Assembly: GCA_037576195.1 (NCBI GenBank)
Contig: CM075103.1
Span: 31,022,723-31,086,722, forward strand
Length of the DNA stretch: 64,000 nt
Reading direction: 5' to 3'
Origin: Phytoseiulus persimilis
Taxonomy: Eukaryota; Arthropoda; Arachnida; Mesostigmata; Phytoseiidae
The notes beneath the pieces were generated by a model, which worked only from the letters and a program-made list of their open reading frames with translations, searched no databases and was not told the DNA's origin. The position numbers and the translations under genes are program-made. This document shows, piece by piece, positions 13,562 to 26,295 of the stretch; within the stretch, counting starts at the first letter, position 1, and every line of letters begins with the position of its first letter.

Positions 13562-16500
13562 AGTCTTCAAGAAACAGAGTCCGAATTCACGCCTGACATT
13601 GTACCTGAGCTCTCGAGAATTCGTCCACCTAAGCAACGGAAAGGTCAGTGATTTTATTCATTTCGAATTTCGCCTCCGGTTCTGTCGAAAATGGCGGGTT
13701 GGCCGCGGCTCTCACAACGGAGTGCTTGCAGCCAAGAATATCACGGGATCCACGCGAGCAGTTCATATCCGATTCGTGGAATCATCTATTTCTCCTCTCG
13801 GTCCACGGAAGAACTTTTCGGAGGGGGTCGATCCAGGAAGTTTCGGATGCGACGAGTCGGGCTTTGCTGGGCCTCTTTTCAGTCCTCGAATCCCGGGATC
13901 GAACTCACCGTGTCCGGTTTAGCTGACCGTCTTCCCAGCAGAAGGTGGAAGCCATGGCGGAGCGTTTGTTTCGAGTCGGACTTTGTCGGAAGAGGGAGTG
14001 CTTTGTGTCGAGCTGCTCTGGTCCCCAGCCTCCGTCGAGCGTGGCAAAAGAGGATAACGGCGAGAGGAGATTCTTTGAAGCCGACGGTCAATTTCATTTG
14101 TCGGCTCTCTATTCGGTTGACGCCGTCGAGCAGAACCGAGGGCTCAAGCTGCCGACTCCGGTCCAGAACCCTAGACGCGGGGGAGCTCGGAGCGGTTCGT
14201 GACATGTTGGGAGGCGACTTGCAAGTGCCGGAGTATCCCATCTTTTGTCCTCCGCGTAGGTGCACAGGTTCAAAGTTTCCAGTTACCACTGTGCGCGAGT
14301 GCAAAACGCGTAATGACACCGATCCGAACCAGGACGTCACGCTCCCTAACTGACGCTCGGATACTGCGCGCCGGAAGCGGGGGGAAAACCGTGTGTGCGG
14401 AGTCGTCTTATCCGGGTCCCTCTCTCCCGCTGCTCATCTCGAGCGTCCTCAGCGGCCATCCTCCCTTTGCGTTCTCGGATCCACGCAAGGGTTCGTCCTC
14501 GCACCGAGGAGTAGGGTACCGGACTCGGCGAAAAAACACCGGCTCGGGTTCCAGCGGCACAATTCTCTCCTTTTCGAAAGTTTCATTGTTGTCCCTGGCT
14601 ACCGGAAATCGATCTGAGGACAGTCCGACGCAGTGTGGTACACTCTCCAGGGGATCGGCGGGGGAGCGGAAGCTGCCCCTCCGCTTTGCTGCAAAACTCG
14701 AATTCAGTATATCGCGGCAATGAATATGACTCTGTGCCCGCCTCGGGCCCTCAACGCTCGCCCGCCCGTCGTAACGGTTATCGTATCGAGTGATGAAGCG
14801 TCAGCGATTCCAGATCAACGCCACGAGAGACTCAAGTGATCGTCGCGTTGACCAAAGCGCGCGACGTTCCAAAGCTAACGAACTCTCAGCCTAGAGCGCC
14901 ATGAGAGCCTTGAACGAACAGGTCGCGTTCGACCCGCCGGGAGCAGAGTGTGCCCGGGCGAGGGGGGGGGAAGTTCGCTCATACCCCAGGCCTTTGCGTT
15001 GTTGACAGCGCTACCCTTCGTGCTGTCTGAGCCACTCTTTCGGAACAATAACCCAGTTCACCGACGCACCTCCTAAGCTCGAGGCGTTCGTCTTCTAGGT
15101 ATCCTCAATAGACGGTGTCGTCCTCGTAGAGACGAGCTACGTGCAGAACCGTCGCGTTTATGCTATGGTTGTACTCACCTTTCGCTACGGACGCGAAGAC
15201 GAAGAAGTTATGGGCCTGAAATTCTACACTGAGGCCGTCCTCGACTACAGACAGGTGAGTTCTCCTCCCCGTCAGAGCTGCCGGAGCGCATCCATTCACC
15301 TTGCTCCAAAAAAGTTCGGAGGCGGCGCCAAACAGGCTCACTCTGATTCCAGGTATACCCGGAAGCAACATCGGACCAAACGCAGTCGGAGGAGCTTACA
15401 CCGCTACAAATAAATCTCATGAGGAAATTGGGCGCTGACGCTTACCCTTTCACATTGAGAGTATCGCCGAAAGCTCCCCCGAGTGTTCGCCTGCACCCTG
15501 CAAGGCCATACGTCGGATCGCCTCTCGGTGTCTCGTATGACTTGAAGGTGTTCATAGGTGAGTAACGCATCGAAGTCCTGCCGTTTCTATCATCACGCCT
15601 GGATCCCGTTCGGCGAAGTTCGAGCATTCGCAGAGGTTCTGCCTTCGGGGCTCAGCTTGGAGGGGGGGGGGGGCTCTTACCAATCGAGCTCGAACGTTTG
15701 GAGCGTGCAATGGAGATTTCGAAATTCAAGCATCATTACGAATGGAAAGTTTCGTGACGTTGTTCCGTAATCACATCAGTTCAATAATGCAAACCGGCTG
15801 CGATGGCTCAGCGAGCTCTGACCCGCCCGCTGCGCCGCTACAACCCCTCGACGCAACGACTGTGTGTTCATCCACGTAATTTCGCATCCGCGTATCCGAA
15901 CGAGATCGTCGTCGATTAACGCGGATCCAATTCGGATCATTCGGGGTCCTCGTTCCAGCCGCCAGCAGCGCTTCTAAAACCATCGTTCCGAGCTCGCCAT
16001 TCCGCCCCTTTCCTTCGAAGCGCGCACCCTGCCCCCATGAACATTCGTTGGAATCAACGCATCAAATATGACCCCCATCGAATATCCACGCGCGTATTAT
16101 TTCCGACCCGAGTGTCCGGCGCGGTAAATGCCTCGCATTTCCTTTGACAAGTCGGGAGCTCCGGACACTCGAGTTTCAAGGCGACATTTTTTTGCTTTCC
16201 GTCCCGATGGGGCCCTCGCTCCGTGATCCCGATCTGAGAATGGTCGCTCGTCTCATCATGCTCCGTTCATTCGGACTCATCTGAGGGAACTTATTGACAA
16301 GCCCAGACTCGCGGAAGATATCTGCGCGGAACCATGCAGATGTACGTTTTGCAACGATTCCACGGATTCATTAGAATGGAACATCGAGCGCGCGAGTTGC
16401 CGGCTTTAATCGTTTGAGCGTCAGTAAGCCTCGACCACAGATCGAAGTGAATTGCTACCCTCCTCCCAGCGTCGGGACACCGACAGACCTTGTTCTACAC

Positions 16501-19500
16501 TGCTCGTCTGAATGCTGTGGAGTTTATCCGAGAGCTCTATGTCTCCTGGCGCGCGAGTGGGTGCGTGCGTGCGTGCCATGAATGTTGGAACGCTCCGAGT
16601 GTGATTCACCTGTTACTTTGTCTCTGGCTGGCGGCGCACGTGGCGAAATCCATGCCGAAGAAGGGTGGAACGAGGCCTGAATGAAGTGGTCGCGGAGCCG
16701 GATAGGTGATTATTCCGCGCGTGCTCCCGTACCTCCAATCAGTTACCACCCGGAGGAAGAAATGGCGGAGAGACAGCGCGAAGTACGATGCATGACAATG
16801 ATTGGGCGGAACTTTCGTGTATAGTGCGCCCTTTCATAATTGAATAACAAGAGCTTTCCCGTCGGGAGCGAAGCTGCGAGGACGGAGCCTTCCGCCATAG
16901 ATGCGTATCAAAGCAACTGACGATTTCCAATAAAAAAGCTGAACGTGCTCAACGAGCTGTTTGCTCCAAGTTCGAGTTTTTCGTTTGCGCCTGCCTCCGG
17001 CACCTCTGGGGCTTGAAAGAGAGAGAGGAATGCCCGGCGTTGAATCTACGGGAATAAACAAACACCCGGGTCCCGGGCTCCTGGCGCAGTCTCAAATTCG
17101 GCCTCAGAAGTCATCTATTATTTCGATGCTGGTTTGGGATGGTCGGCACGATGTTCGAACGTCGAGCTGTCGCTGAATCGAGCCGGAAACAGCACCGGAA
17201 ATGACCTCCCGCCTCGGTCCGTTCTAATATTTTCAACGGTCCATTCATTTTCAAACAGAGGAATCAGACGCCCCCGTAGTTGATATCCACTCGAAATCTT
17301 TTGTTCAGCGACCAACGGAGAGTCGTTAGCGTCATCGAAGAACTGCCGCTGTATGTGGCCAACGCGGATCAGAATTTGAAAGCACGCTATGATATTGAGT
17401 CATTGTGTTTCTGCCTCAACAACATTCCGTTCCTCGAAATTGAGCCCATATCGGAAAGGAAACTCGTGCTCGTCAGCAAAGGAAAACTCCATCGTTTGTG
17501 ACGAAGCGGAGAGTGACATGCTTTTCAATCTGCGAGAAGAGAAGAGCTGCCGGGATATCTGTCACGTTTACAAACGTGACAGGGCAAAATGGGCCCGCGG
17601 TGAGGCCGCTTCGCCGCAGAAACAACTCTCTTGGTTCGGCAAGGGAAATACTCCTTTCTCCTTCAATTTTTCTTTCGAGATTCGTATTCTCTTTGCTTTC
17701 AAACTGATGTGAGCGCACTGTCGGAGCTGCGCATGAAATCGCTCATCTCACAGGAAGAGTCTTCGCTGCAGTTACCGAGCGCTCTTCTCGATGTAATCGG
17801 CAGTAGGTTGCTTTCCGGATGCAAACCAGTGCGACTGTCCCAGCCCCATCGATCCGAGTCTTGAGAGGGAGTCTCCACAGAAAGTCAAATGCCATGCTTT
17901 GCCTTCCAGCTGATAAAGACGACGATAAACCTCACAAACGAAACCTGGTGCGCATGGCACTCCGCACTGTACAGTACGCAGAGGAAATCATCAGGAATCC
18001 ATGCAACCGCCCAAGTATAAATATAACGAAGCATTTCGTCCTCTCATCGGGGAAACTCCAAATTCAAGCAATTTTGGACAAGGTACGAAGTTTTACTGAG
18101 AAGCTGTAGTCGTCGCAGAGATTCGTGATTCGACCGATGAGCATCGCGGCTCAACGGAGGAGAATCCGGAGATTTTCAAGCGCTCTCAAGGTCCCAGCGC
18201 TTTCGCAATATCCTCGGGAAAATTCTCAAGAGTTTTCGGAATCCCTCGAAACCTCTAATGATCCCTTGAGAAGCTCGAGGATGCTCGAGTTTTCCGGATG
18301 ATTCACAACATTCCTAACATCCAAAGGTTTCCCTCTATTTCCCACGAGGATCTTTGGGACCTCCGAGGAACTTTCGAAAGCTTTCGAGATTTCTGAATGC
18401 TCATAGAGTAGTGGGGAAGCTTTCGGAGGTTTTCGAGGGGCTCTGAAAGTCTGACATCCTCTCAAAATTGAGAAATTTTCGATGAAGAATATCATTGGGT
18501 TCTCGAAGGCACTCTCGAGCAGCTCCAATGATTTGTTCAGCGGGAATAGCAATCAACGAGCTTCTGGTGTTCCCGCATGCTTTCAGTGCTGCTTGGAACG
18601 CGGGTAGCTGGGGGTTTCGTATATCAACAAAAGACTTCTTGGTTCCAGGAGTTGTATCAGCAGGGAGATCCTCTGCACGTACATATCATCATTGACAATT
18701 CGACTCGTACAAAGACTGTTCATAGATTGAAGGTCTCAGTGTTACAGCACGTCAATGTCTGCATGTTCACGCACGGTCGCTTCAAGAACATTATTGGAAC
18801 GGGTAAGTGAACAAGGCTTTCCATACCAGCCGCTGCATACGTAGTCCGGGAAAGAGACACGTTCTCTGCGGGTTGTTTGCACACGGCGGCTCTGAATATG
18901 TGTCGAAGTCTGAAATGTCGAGCATGTCTCCCAAAAGCGGGTAGGAATCAATCACAAACGTGACTGTGTGCCAGATATTCAGTCGCCGCTCCTCGGGCGG
19001 CTCGGATTCCCGATAGCGGCCGCCATGAAAAACGTCCAGTGTCGAGGCGACCAATCTCGGATGAAAAATATGGCTCGAGTTATTTTATGTAGAAGCGCCC
19101 AGAGAGCAGAAGCGGAGAATTTGTCCTCTCGCGAACGCAGCGTTCAGATCCGAAACGACGAGGTAATCGTAGGATCGGGGCCGGCTTAGTAACTTGTCCG
19201 TCCAGTATCGTCCATTACTTGCCGTTTTTATGGCCTTGCCTCCAACGCCAGCTTCGAGAGGTCACTCCACACATGAGCTTTTGCCGACGTTCGAGACAGT
19301 TTTAGAGCATGTACTTTAGGACCTTTATCCTTTGCTCACTGACCGTCAGGCTTATCTGGAAACGCACTTCAACTTGGTGACCGTCGACGTCGAGTCGACT
19401 GGCTCTAAAGCCCCCGAGCGGTGCGATCGAAGAGCAAACTTCGGGATCAAAACGCTCGAGCTCGTCCAAGTTCAGTAGCGACTCGAATTCGCTGATATGG

Positions 19501-22500
19501 AGCGCCCTCGACTTCAGCCGGAGTTGAAGATCTCTGCGCTGTAAGCGAAGCCGATGCACAAGAGCCTTGAAGCCAATCTGCATCGTTTGATGTTCCTGAG
19601 CGTCCGTTGCTTCATCGGATTATAATTCATGCGGGAGCAGTTCAAGCTGCTTTGTCGACCGGCTCGCTCCCGAGTCCAATGCCATCCGAACTTATTCCAG
19701 CCCCAGATCAGGATAGCGGTGAATCGGCGAACTTTCCGGAGATGTCTGATCAGGGAGTAGAAGCCACCGACGTCCGTGGAGCTGGAGTAGCCGCTCCCAG
19801 CCAGTAATCACCATGAGTGGTATCCGCGGATTAGCGTGAACGCTTGGAAAACTGTCCGTGTTCAACGAGCTCTGAGCCTCGATGCAGGTTGTGGCTCCAT
19901 GGCTATGCGTTGCCCAATCAGAATACCAACTCCTTTCCAACCTAACTAGCGCAATTTACGCTCATGGATGATTGATTTCGACTGACGTCCTGAGAGCATC
20001 CTACGGGGTGGCGACCAGCGCGAGCCCACATGAAGAGAGAACGACGGAATGACGCGAAATGAGCGTCTCCATTCGGGCTTCCAATGAATTCCTATTCGAC
20101 GCCTTCCGGCTTGAGCCGCAGATACTTCGCCGACGGTTGATCTCATCCACGACCGATGAACTGCTCGAGAAAGCTCTAAAACTTGTGGGGTGAAGCACAT
20201 GCCCTATTCTCCAGAATCGATCAAACACTTCGATCAAAGGGGTCCGGATCAGGCGCGCAAGAGGGTCAATCCCTCGATTCGATTTAATCCGACGAACGAG
20301 TTGCGCACCAGCCCTGAATCGGCTCTGCCCGGTGAGCGGGTGCTGGTTCTCGCTTGGCGGTACGATCCGCATCATCATAGTGCTCCCCAACCCGGGCGAG
20401 CTTTGCAGCCGCTGGTCGGGGCAGCTCTCACAGCCAGCTTAATCATTCGGGCTGTTGCAGGATTGCTCGATTGAGGAAACTTGAGGCGAAATTCGCGCTT
20501 GAGCCTCGTCTTGACTATGATCTGGTGCCTTTGAGCTTTGACATGCTGTTTTTCCTTCAACCGGTTCCCGTGGCCCTCACAGCTGAGCTCACGATTACGC
20601 CATGTGACCGTCGGATTGAGTCACGTGATAGGCAGCTCGCGGGTGGCCGCAGAGATTGCTCCGACTGGGTGCGTGCTGGAATCGCTCTGAAACGCAGGGA
20701 AACTGTTTGACTGTCGTTCTATTACGGAATGAACAAGCTTGAAGATGAGAGTAAAACGACCTTGCTGACGCGAGCAAGCGGAAATTATGTCGCAGATCAC
20801 AGAATCAAGCCCACCAAGAATGTCGTTTTCACGGGGCATCAATGTCGACGCGTGACTCAAATGTGAATATCCGAGGGTTCGGTCTCGGATCTGGGAGAAA
20901 TCACTCGAGGGTAAATCCTCATCACGAATATGAGCGAGTTTGAAATTGCGCGTATACGACTCATGAAGCTGTTCTACGGAAACCCTGCACGTGAGCGGCT
21001 TGGTCTTCACAGTCACTGGATCGCTTCGAGGTCGAAGTGCTCCGTCTGAGAAAGACTGGCTTGAGACGCGGACGCTCACTCGTTTCCAACGCTATTTACA
21101 GGTGATAGCAGTGAAGGAGGCGCCGGAACCAGTTCCGTTTCACCGATGAGCCGAGCTCAACGAGACTTCGTAGTTGTTCTCGACAAATGCGAGAAGTTTC
21201 CGGTAGCTTTAGCCGTCGAGAGCGACATCAGCCACGATGACCCCTCCCAATACAAGTGAGTTCGATATATTCTCCTCCTAGTTTCGGAGCTTCGTGACAA
21301 TGTGCGAGTCTTCGCGCGCCCCCCAATCAGAGACCGTATCCCCCTCCCCACAGCCTGTCGTCCAGCACAGCACTCATCGATCCGAAGGAAAAAAATCCGT
21401 ATGGCGTCAGCGTACAATACGAGGTGAAAATAAAAGCCTTACTCGGATGTCTGGATCGGCCCATCATCGTGAAGATTCCTTTCAAGGTAAGTTCGCTGTT
21501 CGTTACCGTTCCTTCTGAGTTTTCATTCGAGCTCGTTGCACTGCGCGCTCATTTATTTTTAGAAACACGGATCAGCTTTTCGTTCCCCCCCCCCCCCCTT
21601 GGGCTCGGAAGGGTTCGTCGTTCTGCGGGCTCCTACGTTCCCACGTGTAGCACCTACGGTTCTTCGGCAATCTTCCGAATTAGAATTTGAAAAGAATTCT
21701 GGCGAAAGTCAATGTTGGTTTAGTTTCTCCATCGAGTTCTATAACTCGGGCTTCCTATGCTGCTGGCAGTTCCTCGAGCACCGAGGATTCGATGTTGGTT
21801 GGCGTCGCCTTGGTTCGGCTCGGCTCCATTGAGCTACAAATCAGGCCTCTCCGTTCTGAAAGGGCTTTCGGTGAGGGTTTATCAGCAACCTGCGACCCTT
21901 GGCAAGCATCCTCTTGTGTTGAGAACAGAGTGCATGCATTGTTGCCATACCCTACTGTAAAACAGACCCGCAATCAAGCTCAAGCGTTCTCGTATCCTCC
22001 TGAATGGCGACTCAACATTGAGCTTATTCGCCTCAGTCTCCCAGAAGGTAACCGGCCCCTCCCCCCACGCGGCCGATGAAAGCGAGGGAAAAATCGTTGG
22101 GGAGCGCGAATTCCACTAAGACTGAGAAAGAAGATACGAGGCTACTGTCAACAACGTCTCACAGTCTTCCGCCATCGTCTCCGTGTAGTCCGCTCTCCTG
22201 CTTCTTCAACTGTGTGCTGATTCTTCATCACTCTGTGAGCTCCTCTCTGAAAGTCGAGGATCTAGTTAGAACAACGACTAGCTCCGAAAACAGTCAATAA
22301 CGACCTCTAGATGTCGAGGTCTCGCTCAGGCCTCCGTTGAAGGAGCTCGATTCCATATAGAAACAAGTCTCGCCGACGAGAGACTGGAAACAATTAATCG
22401 CTCCCGTCCAAGTCTTCATTCCTCGATAACTGCACGCAACTTTGTCTCCGATGGATGTGAAGAAGCGGCTCCCAGGAGTTCCAGTTTCCTTCTTTCGCCG

Positions 22501-24201
22501 AATCGGACAAAACAGAACACTCTGAGCTCTAAGTCGGCCCACTGACATCGATTCCCCATGAAGAGCCACAAGTCGGGGCTGCTTGAACTTATGAGGCTCA
22601 GAATTGAAAACTCATTCCTTCAAGTCGCATCGGCTGAATTCGTTTCTCTCCGTCCCAAGTCCCTGCTTCCGATGGAGCTCGTTCGAACAAAAAGTCCGGA
22701 AGCTTTTGTCAAAACAAATTGATCGCAAGTCTCGAGCTTCCCCGTCGGGAATCGATCCGTCGAGCAGCTTGCGTGCTCAGCGGAAAAACCAAAGATGGTC
22801 GGCTAGAATTGAGCGGAATCTCGTCTGATACGTGAGCGGATCATGGGCCTGTCGGGATTCGAGAAGCCTCACGCACACCGAACCGAAGAAGAAAAAGCTG
22901 TCCACATCGAAGCTTGATGCACTCTCGACAGTGAGTCAGAGTGCGGTGCTGCGAGAAGGATCCCGCGCGGCAGTTTGCGGTGATCACACGCAAAGGATTC
23001 CCAGGACACGAAATGACGCGTGATACGCTCCTCGCGCTGTCACTCAAACCAGGCTGTTGATCCTGACGGAACACGGACATCCTCAGAGAATTCTCTTCGA
23101 TTTGTTCATAATCGAATCTCCCCGTCATGCGCCTCGTTTAGCGAACGACAGAAGCCCTGACGGTTTGATGAATCGATCCACGTTTCTCGCGACCTGCTCT
23201 CAGGGTTTTCGAGAATGTCGATACGACTCGCAGAATAGAATCGAGCTCAGAACGTTGTTCCCGAGCTTCCCAAGTCTGGTCGAGCCCTTGTTCCCGCTCT
23301 CCTTTTTCAAATGAGGAGCACGCAGTTATCGAAACGCTCGTCATGTCCAAATACATAGTTTCGTGTCGAGGTCGTGGAGAGTTACCCTGTCTGGGGGCTG
23401 ACACTGTCGATCGGTTAACGAACAGCGTCCTTGAGTCGGCGGGGACCAACCAAAGCGCGGTACATCACGGCAACTGTGCGAGTTGTAAACCGTGAATAAA
23501 TTACGAGCGACCAAGTCCGTCCGTTGCCTACGGCTTATTGCGAAGCCTCCCGTTAACGAGCCGCTCGGCATGACGCAGCGCGGCCCGGTGAGTGTTTCGC
23601 GAGCGCTCAAATCCAAGTTCCGGAATCCGGTTCCGATGACTGCTATCGATGATCTTGCGGGGGTCTCCGGTCACTCACTTTCGCGCGGTTATAGGAACGA
23701 ATTCCCCCTCGCCGGGCTCTCGGGGGGACAGCGCAGCGTGTCGGAAGCCATCAGTTCAAATCAGGCGGTCGGTTCTCTCAACGGACCTGGACATTCTTGA
23801 AATGGCCGCGTGACCAACCACAACTTCCGTTTCAGGTGATGGCGATCAAAAAAGACGACTTTTCGACTCGGAGCACTGTTCATCCAGATATACACAGTTG
23901 TGACTCAAGCCAGCGTGAGTGTGAAAGCGTTGAATTGTTCGGGCGGCAATTCATAAGAAGGGTCCGAGCACAAGGTTCGGCATCTCATTCTTCTATCTCG
24001 TTCATAGGCGACCGCAAGTTGAGCCAGCAGTTCCCATACGCTTTACTGAACTCGGCTGAGTTTGTCACCCAAGAATTGCACGCGCAGAGAGCCTCGAACA
24101 CGTCGCCGAGTCCCCCACAGAGCGCTCACACTTCCCGGCCATCGATTGTCGTCATCGAAGAGCAACGAGTGAGGAACCCGGAAAGTTCTCAAGAGAAGTA
24201 G
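13562..24201 (+). CDS. Arrestin, first coding exon not found
   Basis: Exons: 13562-13643, 15099-15254, 15353-15557, 17910-18082, 18649-18802, 21102-21255, 21354-21486 and 23836-24201; all phases agree. Arrestins bind activated, phosphorylated G-protein-coupled receptors, stop G-protein signalling and, in non-visual types, drive endocytosis. Exon 1 here starts at the family's VFKK-SPN strand. Exon 2 carries the finger loop (RYGREDEEVMGLKF). Exon 4 has HKRNLVRMALRTVQYAEE, including the phosphate-sensor arginine. Exon 5 has YQQGDPLHVHIIIDNST. Exons 6-7 hold the lariat loop and SSSTALID. The loop is rebuilt relative to the usual LDGK..EDTNLASST. The last exon is assigned by phase and by a tail (SIVVIEEQRVRNPE) resembling the AP2-binding IVFEDFARQR; it gives an unusually long tail of about 120 residues. 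No clear clathrin box is seen. The start codon must lie upstream of 13562, since the exon opens inside a codon. Confidence 0.9.
17560..17581. repeat. Near-perfect 22-bp palindrome in an arrestin intron
   Basis: TGTCACGTTT and AAACGTGACA flank a two-base centre (AC), giving a 10-bp dyad. It lies in the intron between exons 15353-15557 and 17910-18082. It resembles a dimeric transcription-factor site, but no factor can be named from sequence alone. Confidence 0.8.
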
Positions 24202-26115
24202 TTGTGAAGAGAGCTCGACAGATATCCGACGCAAAGCTTCGTGACGTTATCGATTTGGAATCGTGCCCGCGTGGGCCGTTTTCCGTGATATTCGCGACGC
24301 TCGGCTTTCCCTCCCAAACAGAAAGAGAACAACGGTGTCCGAGGGGAAACGATCAGAGCTCGCAGGATAACCCGGAAGGCACTGACGAGAGCGACACCTT
24401 CAGGAAGCAACCACTCCACGGAGGTTCTGAGACCCTGGCATTCGTTCGTCGAACTCGGATGTCACAGTTTTACTCTCAACTCGCTGAGCTGGCGCTCGGA
24501 CTTTCTTTTTACGCGACCTGTACAAATCACTCCTTTCCGGAGCTCGTTATTCCTGGTTTCTCAGGGCAATCAGAGTGAGATGAAAGAAGACTAATTAGAG
24601 AAGGACCGGCTGAAATGAGGCAGGCTCAGAGAAATCAAACAGAGCGTTCGAGGGCTTTTGTGCAAGGCTCCGCGGCGGTCTGTACAATTATTCAGGAGTA
24701 CATGAAGCCGACATCGATCCACCATTCACAAGTAAAACCTCGCTGAAATAGCAGGGCACGTCTTCCGATTCGGCGATCGCGCCGTGGTCTGGCCGTGAGT
24801 ACGTTTCACCTCGACAGCGTCGGGCCTGGTCGATCATCGAGATCGGTAGTCCTGATCATCCCAAGAACTCAGCGGTCGAAAAGTTGTCAGGAGCCGCCTA
24901 TCACGCGGGCCATGGGGCTTCCTCGGAGATCTTCGGACGACGGCGACGAGATCCGTGACGAGAACTCCTCCAGGGTTCAGTCTAGCAGAGAAAGGCCTGA
25001 TGGAGATCCACAATGCTCGTGTCAAATTTCAGTTCGACGGCCAGGGCGGCGAGGCTCAAACGAGTTCCCCCTGTCGTGGACCGGAGCTCGATTAATGAAC
25101 GGATGTTAATGAACGGATGTTTTTGAACTTATTATTCTCGCTGTGGAGAGGAGGAGACGAACGAATTAATCGTGAACGTGAATGGGGAGATGGTTCGAAC
25201 AGAACGGAAACGAAACGTTCCTTCGGAGCTCCGCAATCGCGGGCTCCCCGAGCACGCGGAATCGCTTGTTTCGGGGAACTCGCACGGAAGATGCCAGAAA
25301 GACCTCAGAATCAGAGTTTAGAGGACGTACGTTGACGAACAATTCAAGCCAATGAACAGCAGTTTTTCTCTGTAAATACACACCCCGTAATGATATTTAT
25401 AAGTGGAATGCTTGAATTTGCGATCCCCAATCTAAGGACCAAACGGGGCTCTGGAAAATGTCTGTTGTTTCTATTCCAGTGTTAAGTTGAGTTCCGATAA
25501 TGAAGTATCAGAGCTTGAGTCGAAAGACAATTTCGTATACTGATAATAAAAGTGTTGAGCGAGTTTCAACATTGTCACCCGTTCTCATCGCCGTTTTCAA
25601 TTTAAGCTGTCTTTCCATCACAGAGCGATCTGCCGTCTCACCGAGGATGTGTGGGGCTTCAGCACCCCCATCCCCTCCCCACCGCCATCCGGATAGAATT
25701 TTTTAGATTTTCATGGGAACTCCATGAGCCGCGGGCTAACACTTCCAATCCGCGCTCGGAACTGGGTCCGGGACAAGGCGAAAGACAACCGGTGTAGCCG
25801 CGAAGATGGCCGAATGTATCGAATAGGAGCGCTCTTGTGGAGTTCTGTTGCGAACATGAATGGCACATACGGCCGGGTTCCCTTATTGTTTGGATTCCGG
25901 CATCCTGGATCCTCATCGAACCGGATGCGACACCCAGGATCAAAGTGCGCCATTCGGTCAATCCGTTGCGTCATGGTTGGAACTCGCTTCGGCCCGATAT
26001 GGGTCATCACCACTCACGAGGGTCGCAGGAACCTGCGGAAAAACGTTGTGGATTCATCTTCGGGAAGTTCAATACCGTGGAGGTAGACCCAGCGCGGAGG
26101 GAGACCTAACTCAAA
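24202..26115. other. Region with nothing clearly supportable
   Basis: This is the sequence downstream of the arrestin stop. A 14-base direct repeat (TTAATGAACGGATG, twice) lies at about 25093-25120. No gene or RNA was recognised. It may hold earlier exons of the possible NIDO-domain gene that follows. Confidence 0.4.
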
Positions 26116-26295
26116 GTGAACGACCGTACACAGAACGGAGATGTGAGATCTCGACGATCGGAGCCCGACGCTTCAACATTCCAAGTGGTGCTCATTGCGT
26201 CTGGAAGTTACACCGTTCTAAACTACCGAGCTCCACGCGATCCGGAACTGATCCATTATCCGGGTTCCTTCATTTCCGAGGATCATCGACAACTG
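26116..26295 (+). CDS. Possible NIDO (nidogen-type) domain exon
   Basis: An open frame ends in STFQVVLIASGSYTVLNYRA, close to the core of the nidogen extracellular (NIDO) domain, where NTFQ.VL..DG...F..FNY is typical. It ends at a good donor (CTG|GTGAG) at 26295. An acceptor-like AG sits just before the frame, after a TAA-containing stretch. NIDO domains occur in secreted and membrane adhesion proteins. I found neither the usual TW..V motif just upstream nor a following exon, so this may be a lone exon of a longer plus-strand gene or a coincidence. The exact start is arbitrary within a few codons. Confidence 0.3.

Noticed and set aside
13691-14353. A 220-codon open frame on the plus strand
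   Set aside because: It lies wholly inside the arrestin intron 13644-15098, and the minus strand is equally open.
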